From Barnesiella propionica (GTDB lineage: Bacteria; Bacteroidota; Bacteroidia; Bacteroidales; Barnesiellaceae), in NCBI RefSeq assembly GCF_025567045.1, contig NZ_JAOQJK010000002.1, positions 473,901 to 537,900 on the forward strand: 64,000 bases of DNA, written 5' to 3'. Below the pieces are notes generated by a model, which was not told the DNA's origin, did not search any database, and saw only the letters and a list, made by a program, of their open reading frames with translations. The translations under genes and the position numbers were made by a program. Below, in pieces: positions 18,300-25,870 of this stretch (its first letter is position 1; each line of letters begins with the position of its first letter).

Positions 18300-21248
18300 C
18301 TACTTTTTCAGTATAACCCTATATCCAAAAATTCCGGAAGACGAATAAATCTTTATAAAATATAAGCCATCGATAAAACCAGACATATCAATCTCATAAG
18401 GTTCTAATATATGTTTTCTCATCATTAAATGCCCTTCCATATTAAAGACTTCAACATCGCTTACAATCATATCATTTTTAACCGCAATATACACAATTGA
18501 ATTCGTTGGATTAGGATAAATTTTTATATCAGGATCCATTTCTATTTTCGGTGTTAAACTCGCAAGGCTAAATAAACTTGCCGGAGGAGCTAAAGATTTA
18601 TCGGAACACGGTACAATTTCCGCACGAAATGACACTCCTTTTTTAATATGTGTACCTGGGCCTAAAATGATTTGTTTATAGGCTTCCAGATGATAATCTC
18701 CAGAATTCAATATAAGGGAATCGACATCAATCGTCCCCAGTCCTACCTCTTTTAATACATTATTCTTTAGATTATCTTTTTCCACCAAATAACAAGGAGA
18801 TAAAGAAGAACCTTTATAAGAACCATCACAATCTGCAACAATTATTACTTCAGAATCGACTTTCCCTTCACCATTTACATTAAAACCAGTACCAGAAGTT
18901 GGAGCAATCCGTACACAATTTTTACCATAGTCCCATCTATTATATCTACCCGGGTAAGCTTTTATTTTTATCGTATGAACTCCTGGAGTAGTTAGCTTAA
19001 ATCCACGAAAACCTTTAGGTGTATAATATGTGCCCGGAACTATATCAGAATATTTAAATGTAGTCTTATATTTCTCTTCTTTTAAGAGTATTTTATCCAT
19101 CATAAATTGTAAAGCCCCTACACCTTCTTGTGGATAATAATTATAATTATATGCTGGAGAACAATATACATAGTAATCATAACAGCCCTGCTTAATATAT
19201 GAATGATCTTCAGTCACCATATCTATTTTTTCTTTAATCCAGACTGTATCTCCAAGAGCAAATTTTTTTCTATTTTGGTATAATTCGCTCGTAACTTTAA
19301 AACACTCAGACGGTATTTTATAATCAATATCAAGAACAGTCCAATTTTGTGTTTTTTTAATTACCGGATTTTCATATCCATTGGATTCCATATAAACTTC
19401 TAATGTAAATAAATACGATCCCTCTTGCGTAAGTGAAAACCTCTGATCGAGCAAATTAAAAAATGAAACAGAAGCTGTACGACTATCCAAAACTTTCGAA
19501 TACTTTGTATAACAATAAACAGAAGCAGTATCATCTTCAAAATAATAATGCCCTCTAATCCAATCGTCAGGAAATTTATTTACTTTAAATTTCCACATTA
19601 TATTCTCTCCTGCAACAGGTAAATTAGAAACTGCAGCTGATATTGTTAAATTATCATAAGTCCTCAATCTGTAATCATCTCCGCTATCATAATCACCAAA
19701 GTTCCTGCCAGAGATTGTAAACGTTAACTGCATTCTATCATCAGGAATTGAAGGATCTACAGGATCAGTATATACATATGACTCACTATCATTTATAAAT
19801 AAATAATTAGTCATAAAAGGCAGATCTTTAGCTGTAGAAAGTTTACTATACAAAGTCTGAAATAAGTCTTTATTGGAATTACAATTTACAGGAGTTTTAT
19901 ATCCGCCACGACATATCCCTATTACTTTATGATTATAATTAAATAAAGGTGAACCTGATGATCCCTCTTCTGCTTTAAAGCCTGCAGTAGAAAGCACTTC
20001 CCAATGATCATTTCCACTTATAAAGTTTCCATCATTCCATCCAACTGATTTGGCTGCTTTTTCACTCAAAAATACCTTCTTAACATCACCTTTAGGATGA
20101 TGAATCCCTACTAAAGGGCGCAAAGAATTGCCTGGTTCGATAAACAGTTCGGTAAAATCGTATCCGGCAAAAGCTACATCGTACTTAGATATATCTTTCA
20201 CCGTATTATTTAATTCCAAAAGAAGAATATCATTATTGCTGTAAGATAAATTATCTTTTCTTGATAAAATACTTGCTCCTAATGCCGATTTTGTCGTACT
20301 TTTGCTAATATCCGAACCGTCACTGTTGCAAGAGGTCGCTTCATGCCTGAAAAGAAAAAGCCAATTCTTTACATCCGATAATGTTCCGTTTTCATGCTCA
20401 TAACAATGATTTGCCGTAAAAAGAAACGGTTTTTTATTAAATACGTAATTATTCCCATCATTCACCAATACTCCGGAACATACTCCCCAATAATCGGAAT
20501 AGGAATGATCTCTTTCTAATATCAATACCGTCGATTTAACTTCAATATCAAATTTATTATCTTTCAAGCACGATGTATTAATATGGCATTGTGCAGAACC
20601 TTCGGAACTAAAAGGGCCTTTATATTCAATAAAACAATCACTAAATATATAGACTACTTTATTAATATATAACTGTGCTTTTTCCATATTGACCGGAGCC
20701 GTATATTCAACATATACACTATTACCATTTATATTTTGAGTTAAAAAGGTACTATCTATTCTATTATTCTCATCAGTAAACGATCCTAAAACCATAGATC
20801 TATCTTCATTATATATAAATAAGCTCCCTCCCTTGGGAATACAAAATTTACTGAAGATCAATTGATAACCCTTTGCTTTTTCAGATTCAAGTTTTAACAA
20901 CCATAATTTTTTTCCGTCATTAATTTCATATTCTTGCGCTAAATCAAAAAAGTCAATATCAACAACTACTTCTTTTCCATAATAAAACTGATTATAACAA
21001 CCGCTACACGAGTTTTTTATATCGTCTAATTCTTTTTTAATGTCATTAAGATCAAGATCTTTTATCTTATAAGACTCAACATATTTTTTCTCGGACTTAA
21101 TGCCTTTAAGCGATAATGAAGCGAAAAATGAATAAGGTTTTCCGCCATAACTAACTTGAGCCATTATATGACCCGGCAAAAGACAAATAAATAAAATTAA
21201 TAAATAGAATACTGATCTATTCATCATTGAAGCATAGTGTGATTTCAT
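18300..21248 (-). CDS. Secreted lysyl-endopeptidase-like serine protease, T9SS cargo
   Basis: About 982 residues. A signal peptide ending near HIMAQ is followed by a pro-region and a trypsin-like domain of the lysyl endopeptidase type: His in FTANHCYEH, Asp in NNDILLLELN and Ser in EEGSSGSPLF. Two or more beta-sandwich regions follow (PKD/Ig-like), and the last 80 or so residues are a type A sorting domain (KIYPNPTNS, then DGLYFIKIYSSSG). It should be secreted through the type IX system. The frame opens 13 codons earlier, at 21287; the ATG at 21248 is chosen because it gives a shorter signal-peptide n-region, and the ATGs at 21227 and 21224 are also possible. Confidence 0.85.
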   Translation of the reverse strand: MKSHYASMMNRSVFYLLILFICLLPGHIMAQVSYGGKPYSFFASLSLKGIKSEKKYVESYKIKDLDLNDIKKELDDIKNSCSGCYNQFYYGKEVVVDIDFFDLAQEYEINDGKKLWLLKLESEKAKGYQLIFSKFCIPKGGSLFIYNEDRSMVLGSFTDENNRIDSTFLTQNINGNSVYVEYTAPVNMEKAQLYINKVVYIFSDCFIEYKGPFSSEGSAQCHINTSCLKDNKFDIEVKSTVLILERDHSYSDYWGVCSGVLVNDGNNYVFNKKPFLFTANHCYEHENGTLSDVKNWLFLFRHEATSCNSDGSDISKSTTKSALGASILSRKDNLSYSNNDILLLELNNTVKDISKYDVAFAGYDFTELFIEPGNSLRPLVGIHHPKGDVKKVFLSEKAAKSVGWNDGNFISGNDHWEVLSTAGFKAEEGSSGSPLFNYNHKVIGICRGGYKTPVNCNSNKDLFQTLYSKLSTAKDLPFMTNYLFINDSESYVYTDPVDPSIPDDRMQLTFTISGRNFGDYDSGDDYRLRTYDNLTISAAVSNLPVAGENIMWKFKVNKFPDDWIRGHYYFEDDTASVYCYTKYSKVLDSRTASVSFFNLLDQRFSLTQEGSYLFTLEVYMESNGYENPVIKKTQNWTVLDIDYKIPSECFKVTSELYQNRKKFALGDTVWIKEKIDMVTEDHSYIKQGCYDYYVYCSPAYNYNYYPQEGVGALQFMMDKILLKEEKYKTTFKYSDIVPGTYYTPKGFRGFKLTTPGVHTIKIKAYPGRYNRWDYGKNCVRIAPTSGTGFNVNGEGKVDSEVIIVADCDGSYKGSSLSPCYLVEKDNLKNNVLKEVGLGTIDVDSLILNSGDYHLEAYKQIILGPGTHIKKGVSFRAEIVPCSDKSLAPPASLFSLASLTPKIEMDPDIKIYPNPTNSIVYIAVKNDMIVSDVEVFNMEGHLMMRKHILEPYEIDMSGFIDGLYFIKIYSSSGIFGYRVILKK

Positions 21249-21501
21249 AGTAATATGTGATAAATTATTTTTTGTAAACATAACCAATATTTTAATAAAT
21301 ACAAAAAATATGACTTAATTAATTTATCAATCAATATTTAAATTAATAAAATTATTATATATAAAATTTATATAATCTATAGATTTTAAAATATCAAAAT
21401 AATAAAGGTAAAATATTTTGGAGCCATTTTTCTATACACTTATTTTAGAGCCTGTAATTGGTTTGTAGATATACTATTCTTTAGGTTAAACCATTCGCTA
21501 A

Positions 21502-21527
21502 AATTGTTTTTCCTATGAAAAACAATT
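21502..21527 (+). promoter_or_regulatory. 11-bp palindrome overlapping a -33 element
   Basis: Perfect inverted repeat with arms 21502-21512 and 21517-21527 and a 4-base centre. The right arm overlaps the TTG of the promoter for the RNA below, so it is in the position of an operator. A hairpin in RNA coming from upstream is the alternative. Confidence 0.4.
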
Positions 21528-21556
21528 GCATATAGAAATAAATTACGTATTTTTGC
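21526..21556 (+). promoter_or_regulatory. Strong promoter of the structured RNA
   Basis: TTG at 21526-21528, a 19-bp spacer, then a perfect -7 box TATTTTTGC at 21548-21556. Transcription should begin a few bases later, at or just inside the first arm of the RNA structure. Confidence 0.75.
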
Positions 21557-21559
21557 ATC

Positions 21560-21690
21560 GTAAAACATTTGAGATGCGCAATTAAATGTGTCGAGTGAGA
21601 GGTAAAAACAGTTAGCCTCCGCCGATGCACATTTTATTTGTGTATCTCGTTCAAATGTTTTACACCCTAAAGAACGGCGGAGGCTCTATA
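21560..21690 (+). ncRNA. Candidate structured RNA, 6S-like rod or switching leader
   Basis: The region has no coding frame and is dense in base pairing. Fold 1 is a rod 104 nt long: 21560-21570 with 21653-21663 (11 bp), 21571-21577 with 21642-21648 (7 bp, one G-U), 21584-21590 with 21628-21634 (7 bp), 21591-21593 with 21623-21625, and 21599-21602 with 21616-21619, closed by a 13-nt loop. Fold 2 competes: 21614-21624 pairs with 21675-21685 (11 bp, GC-rich), with a hairpin 21624-21631/21639-21646. The 5' arm lies just where the promoter should start transcription. The rod with internal loops is reminiscent of 6S RNA, of which a Bacteroidetes class (6S-Flavo) is known. A leader for the gene at 21716 is the other reading. 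The class is unproven. Confidence 0.55.
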
Positions 21691-21715
21691 TATTTATTTG
21701 ATTAAAAACTATGTG

Positions 21716-22135
21716 ATGAGATTAAATTCACACATGAGACATTTATGTCATTATTCGTCGTTTAGTATAACATTACACCATATACGAAAGTTTATCCATA
21801 ACCATCATTATAGGAAACGATATCCCGGAATTTTAAAAAATACATTTGCAGACAAGTCTATAATTCATATGATTGAATTTTATAATGAGGAAAAAATGCA
21901 TTCTCTTATTCATTTCGATCATCATTCCTGTATAATATATGAAACAGAATTTATTCATCAAGTAATTTCATCACTACCTGAAGAAGAGCAAAAAATAATC
22001 ATACTTTTTCTCAATGGATATATTACTGAAGATATAGCTGATTTGTTGAAACTTCCCAACCACATTATTCAATTTAAACTTTACAGAATTCATAAGCAAT
22101 TTAAGAATAAATATCGCCCGCAAAAATCAAAATAG
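21716..22135 (+). CDS. Small protein with sigma-70 region-4-like helix-turn-helix
   Basis: 139 residues. The C-terminal part (about 78-135) reads like sigma region 4 of ECF factors: ISSLPEEEQKIIILFLNG, then TEDIADLLKLP and FKLYRIHKQFKNKY. The N-terminal 75 residues are basic and His-rich and show no region 2, so it is not a full sigma factor. It could be a regulator that meets RNA polymerase or DNA, or a remnant of an ECF gene. The longest frame starts with TTG at 21698; the ATG at 21716 is preferred. It sits 31 bp after the structured RNA and ends before a 17-bp hairpin. Confidence 0.6.
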   Translation: MRLNSHMRHLCHYSSFSITLHHIRKFIHNHHYRKRYPGILKNTFADKSIIHMIEFYNEEKMHSLIHFDHHSCIIYETEFIHQVISSLPEEEQKIIILFLNGYITEDIADLLKLPNHIIQFKLYRIHKQFKNKYRPQKSK

Positions 22136-22192
22136 GCGTAATAACATTTTATAATATTAAAATTCGTATACCCCGCAAGAATTATTGAAATT

Positions 22193-22235
22193 GTAGTTTG
22201 GTTCTGATTCCTCTACAAAATCAGAACCAAACTAC
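22193..22235 (+). terminator. 17-bp hairpin after the sigma-like gene
   Basis: Perfect arms 22193-22209 and 22219-22235 with a 9-base loop. The T-rich part (22251-22256) is not immediately adjacent, so the terminator call rests on stem length and position. Confidence 0.65.
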
Positions 22236-22295
22236 AGCTTTTGAAATAGTTTTTCCTTAGGTCCCTGAAACAAAAGTCAATAAAAGCTATAAAAT

Positions 22296-22325
22296 AAAGG
22301 CGTCAGCTTTTAACTGACGCCTTTT
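22296..22325 (-). terminator. tRNA-Cys terminator
   Basis: Stem with arms 22296-22306 and 22314-22324, flanked by A and T tracts, 10 bases past the 3' end of tRNA-Cys on the reverse strand. Confidence 0.75.
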
Positions 22326-22334
22326 AATAAATCG

Positions 22335-22405
22335 AGGTTCCTAGCAGATTCGAACTGCTGTAGACGGTTTTGCAGACCGGTGCCTAACCACTCGGCCAAG
22401 GAACC
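22335..22405 (-). tRNA. tRNA-Cys (anticodon GCA)
   Basis: A 71-nt cloverleaf on the reverse strand. The acceptor arms GGTTCCT and AGGAACC pair, the D-loop region CCGAGTGGTTAGGCA and the T-loop GTTCGAATC are standard, and the anticodon loop is CTGCAAA, reading GCA for Cys. The discriminator base is T, as usual in tRNA-Cys. The CCA end is not encoded. It has its own promoter and terminator. Confidence 0.95.
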
Positions 22406-22428
22406 ATTCTTTGGTTGTGATTGCGAGT

Positions 22429-22459
22429 GCAAAGGTAATGTATTTTTTTAATTCCGCAA
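22429..22459 (-). promoter_or_regulatory. tRNA-Cys promoter
   Basis: Reverse-strand TTG at 22457-22459, a 19-bp spacer and the -7 box TACCTTTGC at 22429-22437, placed 24 bases before the tRNA 5' end. A textbook Bacteroidetes promoter. Confidence 0.75.
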
Positions 22460-22461
22460 TA

Positions 22462-22659
22462 CTATTTCGTACTTTTTTCTTTTGGAATTATATATTCCTG
22501 TTTCCTTTCTTTGCAGGGAATATTACAACCCGAACAACAAGAACAAAGACCTTTATGTGACTTAGGTTTGCGTATCAATAAGATAACGCGCCGAACCACA
22601 TAGGCGGCGACCAAAACACCTATAATTATAATTATTATATTCTGTATATAAGGCGTCAT
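22462..22659 (-). CDS. FeoB-associated Cys-rich membrane protein
   Basis: 65 residues: one transmembrane helix (about 7-26) followed by a Cys cluster (LCSCCSGCNIPC) and a charged tail. Small single-span Cys-rich proteins of this kind are found beside feoB in many Bacteroidetes and Firmicutes and are thought to help ferrous iron transport, perhaps as an iron acceptor or a FeoC-like partner; the exact role is unknown. It is the last gene in the feo cluster and overlaps the upstream zincin-like gene by 4 bp. Confidence 0.85.
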   Translation of the reverse strand: MTPYIQNIIIIIIGVLVAAYVVRRVILLIRKPKSHKGLCSCCSGCNIPCKERKQEYIIPKEKSTK

Positions 22660-23297
22660 CTTAACTTCTCCATAAAATAAGTGGTTTTATTATCTATGTC
22701 ATCAACAGTTATAACGTCACGTCCTCTATATTGTTTGAAGTATCTCAGCAAGGTAATATCCCCAGTACAGGAAAGAATATGAAACATCAGCAGTACAATA
22801 CAAGACAGCCTTAACCATAAAGGCAGCGGAAATAAAATCAACAAACCTAACATTATACCCAACATATACAAAGGAGCTAATGCTACCCGACGAAATTTAA
22901 CATAATCTGCCGGAAAATCATGCGCAGCCGCATAGAACACAAATCGTTTCCATTGAGCTCCAAATCTTACATCGGCAGCACCTTCATTCTTATAAACGAT
23001 CCAATGCACAATCTCATGTGTGGGTATAAGAAAAATAATGCCGCACACAATAACTAACAAAAACAAAGCAAAGTCTATCCACACAGAAGGATTATTTATT
23101 GATAGTCCCAGCATATACCCCAAAGCTGCTGCTGAAATTATTATCAATAAAAAAGAAAAGAATATATTAAATACCTTATAAGGCTTATCTCTCATTGTAT
23201 AATTCATCATAAATTCTTTGATGTTATCAAAAGGAAGCTCTTCTATTATTTCATACCCTACTTCCTTATATTTACCGCCAATACTTTTATTTTCCAT
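22656..23297 (-). CDS. DUF3267 membrane protein with zincin HExxH motif
   Basis: 213 residues with about four transmembrane helices (two around 40-85, two around 140-180). Between them lies HEIVHWIVYKNEG, an HExxH motif as in intramembrane zincin-like proteases, followed by DVRFGAQWK. This is the DUF3267 pattern. Peptidase activity is assumed from the motif and not proven. It sits between feoB (9 bp upstream) and the FeoB-associated Cys-rich gene (4-bp overlap), so it is transcribed with iron-uptake genes; a link to iron handling is inference from position. Confidence 0.8.
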   Translation of the reverse strand: MENKSIGGKYKEVGYEIIEELPFDNIKEFMMNYTMRDKPYKVFNIFFSFLLIIISAAALGYMLGLSINNPSVWIDFALFLLVIVCGIIFLIPTHEIVHWIVYKNEGAADVRFGAQWKRFVFYAAAHDFPADYVKFRRVALAPLYMLGIMLGLLILFPLPLWLRLSCIVLLMFHILSCTGDITLLRYFKQYRGRDVITVDDIDNKTTYFMEKLR

Positions 23298-23306
23298 TTC
23301 CTTTAT

Positions 23307-25691
23307 TTATATAAATAACAAACACAATCTATAAACGATAAATGCAGCACCCCAGGCTATTCCTGTATTATATAATACCGAAAAGGCACCCCATTTCCAA
23401 CTGCCGGATTCCTGTATAATTGCAGCAACTGTGGCCAGACAAGGGAAATACAATAACACAAATACCATAAAGCTTAATGCAATAGCAGGAGTAAAATCCG
23501 GTTTTCCCGTATGAGGATTAGGTGCTGTAAGTTTCTGTGATAAATTAGCCGTATTATCCGGATCGTTTTCGGAATACAATACACCAATAGTACTTACGAT
23601 AAGTTCTTTAGCAGCGGTTCCCGAAACGAGGGCTATACTTACCTTCCAGTTAAACCCGAGCGGCTCAACCACCGGAGCGATAAAGCTTCCCACACGTCCC
23701 AGATAAGATTCCTGTTGTTGTGTTGCAATTTCTTTTTCTGTCAGTTCCCGTTCTCCGGCAGCTTCATGGCGCGGATAATAGCTCAGGAACCAAACGATAA
23801 TGGATGCAACCAATATAAGTCCTCCCATCTTTCTCAGATATTGTTCTGCTTTTCCCCACATATGCCTTAATGTCGCTTTTACCGTAGGCATACGGTAAGG
23901 GGGCAATTCCATTACAAATGGTGTTTCATCACGTTTAAAATGAAACTTACGCAATAATTTAGCCGAGACAACAGCTATAAGAATACCTAAAAGATACAAT
24001 CCCAAAAATACAACGCTGGCTCGTTTCGGGAAAAATGTGCCTACCAATAATATATAAATAGGCAGACGTGCACTACAGGACATGAACGGATTGATAAGCA
24101 TCGTAATCAAGCGGCTGCTGCGGCTTTCAATCGTACGGGTCGCCATGATAGCAGGAACATTACATCCGAATCCCATGATTAAAGGTATGAAGGATTTTCC
24201 GTGCAAACCGATGCGGTGCATAATCCTGTCCATAATAAAAGCGGCACGTGCCATATAGCCAGAATCTTCCATAAACGATATAAAAAAATAGAGAATAAGA
24301 ATATTGGGCAAAAAAACGATTACACCTCCTACTCCACCTAAAACGCCATCTACCAGCAAGTCCTTAAGCGAACCATCAGGCATAAAAGTCTGCACAAGAC
24401 CTGATAACCAGGACACCCCCGATTCTATCCAGTCCATCGGATATGCTCCCAGTTTAAATGTCGCTTCGAACATCAACCACATCAAAAATATAAAAATAGG
24501 AAAGCCGAACAACCGGTTGGTAACGAAAGCATCTATAATACGGGTAGTTTTCGCTTCTTCCTTATCACCCGGCTCGAAAGTCTCACGCAATGCGCCGGAA
24601 ACGAATCCGTATTTCTCATTTGCTATCGCCGTCTCGATATCCTCTTTCAAAGTCGATTCTATTCGTTTTACTTCTTTATCCCGTATGAATTTCCAATTCT
24701 CATAATCTTCCGACGGTTTAAGCATTTCTTTTACCTCACTATCACCTTCCATCAGCTTTATTGCCAGATAACGAGGAGAGAATTGTTTTGATATCCTGGC
24801 ATCGGATTTAAGGCTTTCTTTCAACACACTTATACCGGATTCTATCGTATTACCCAAATTAACGTGTACATGGCGTACCGTGGCATCCCGGCCTTCATAA
24901 ACATTTATAATCGTATCGAAAAGGTTATCCACCCCTTTACCCGTTCGTGACACCGTAGGTATGATAGGAATACCGATCATGCTTCCCAGATGTTTATAAT
25001 CCAGCTTACTTCCGCTTTGTTCCAACTCATCATACATATTCAATGCTATCACCATACGGTAATCCATGTCTATGAGTTCCGTTGTCAGATATAAGTTCCG
25101 TTCCAGATTGGATGCAACGACCACATTCACAATGACATCGGGAGTTTCATCTTTCAAATACCGGCGTACATACAACTCTTCAGGTGAATAAGCCGACAAC
25201 GAATAAGTTCCAGGCAGATCAAATATATTGAATTTATAATCTTTATAATAAAAATATCCTTTCTTGGCATCAACTGTCACTCCACTATAATTACCAACAT
25301 GCTCATGAGCACCCGAAGCCACATTAAACAACGAAGTTTTACCACAATTGGGATTCCCCACCAATGCTATATTAATCGTCCTGCTGCGTGAAGTAACAGC
25401 CTTTTCTATCAGATCGTTTTCATCTACAGAATAAGGCCGGTTCTCCGGCAATGTTTCTTCAGCTTCTTCAGCAGTCATTACTTCGATCATGGAGGCTTCA
25501 CTCCTGCGAAGCGAAACTTCATAATCCATAATTTTATATTTTATAGGGTCTTTCAGCGGAGCATTAAGTTCGACCGTAACGGTCTTGCCTTTTACAAATC
25601 CCATCTCAATTACCCGCTTACGAAAAGCACCATGTCCCAGCACCTTTATTATAACCGCTCTGTCGCCTGTCTGCAAATCGGATAAACGCAT
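23307..25691 (-). CDS. feoB: Ferrous iron transporter FeoAB fusion
   Basis: 794 residues. An N-terminal FeoA (SH3-like) domain (about 1-73, LQTGDRAVIIKVLG to RRSEASMIEV) is fused to FeoB. The G domain follows with G1 GNPNCGKTS, G3 DLPGTYS and G4 ALNMYDE, then a cytosolic helical region and the membrane part with two Gate regions (GFGCNVPAIMATR) and a C-terminal membrane region. It imports Fe(II) across the inner membrane with GTP hydrolysis. The FeoA fusion is common in Bacteroidetes. It heads a three-gene operon with the zincin-like and Cys-rich genes. A near-consensus -7 box (CATCTTTGC, reverse strand) lies just upstream. Confidence 0.95.
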   Translation of the reverse strand: MRLSDLQTGDRAVIIKVLGHGAFRKRVIEMGFVKGKTVTVELNAPLKDPIKYKIMDYEVSLRRSEASMIEVMTAEEAEETLPENRPYSVDENDLIEKAVTSRSRTINIALVGNPNCGKTSLFNVASGAHEHVGNYSGVTVDAKKGYFYYKDYKFNIFDLPGTYSLSAYSPEELYVRRYLKDETPDVIVNVVVASNLERNLYLTTELIDMDYRMVIALNMYDELEQSGSKLDYKHLGSMIGIPIIPTVSRTGKGVDNLFDTIINVYEGRDATVRHVHVNLGNTIESGISVLKESLKSDARISKQFSPRYLAIKLMEGDSEVKEMLKPSEDYENWKFIRDKEVKRIESTLKEDIETAIANEKYGFVSGALRETFEPGDKEEAKTTRIIDAFVTNRLFGFPIFIFLMWLMFEATFKLGAYPMDWIESGVSWLSGLVQTFMPDGSLKDLLVDGVLGGVGGVIVFLPNILILYFFISFMEDSGYMARAAFIMDRIMHRIGLHGKSFIPLIMGFGCNVPAIMATRTIESRSSRLITMLINPFMSCSARLPIYILLVGTFFPKRASVVFLGLYLLGILIAVVSAKLLRKFHFKRDETPFVMELPPYRMPTVKATLRHMWGKAEQYLRKMGGLILVASIIVWFLSYYPRHEAAGERELTEKEIATQQQESYLGRVGSFIAPVVEPLGFNWKVSIALVSGTAAKELIVSTIGVLYSENDPDNTANLSQKLTAPNPHTGKPDFTPAIALSFMVFVLLYFPCLATVAAIIQESGSWKWGAFSVLYNTGIAWGAAFIVYRLCLLFI

Positions 25692-25821
25692 AATCTAACT
25701 CTTATAGTAATGTATTTTTTTGCAAAGATGGTTATTTATTCTGATTCAACATAAAACAGCCACTATTATTATTTATACTGGATATAAATAATAATATTTA
25801 TTAACATATTAAATATTAATA

Positions 25822-25852
25822 ATAAAGGCGTTTCGTTCTGAAACGCCTTTAT
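25822..25852 (-). terminator. Terminator after the PurF-like gene
   Basis: A 13-bp stem (arms 25822-25834, 25840-25852) with a 5-base loop, 18 bases past the stop of the amidophosphoribosyltransferase gene. The reverse-strand side runs on into T-rich sequence. Confidence 0.75.
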
Positions 25853-25870
25853 ATGATTATCAGTTTTTTA

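Noticed and set aside
21560..21690. HDV-like ribozyme, because the arm order P1-P2-P3-P1'-P2' is similar
   Set aside because: The first stem is 11-13 bp and the linker to the second is about 40 nt, far from HDV sizes, and there is no P4 or catalytic-C context.
22335..22405. Integration site at tRNA-Cys
   Set aside because: No integrase, direct repeat of the tRNA 3' end or foreign-looking block lies next to it.
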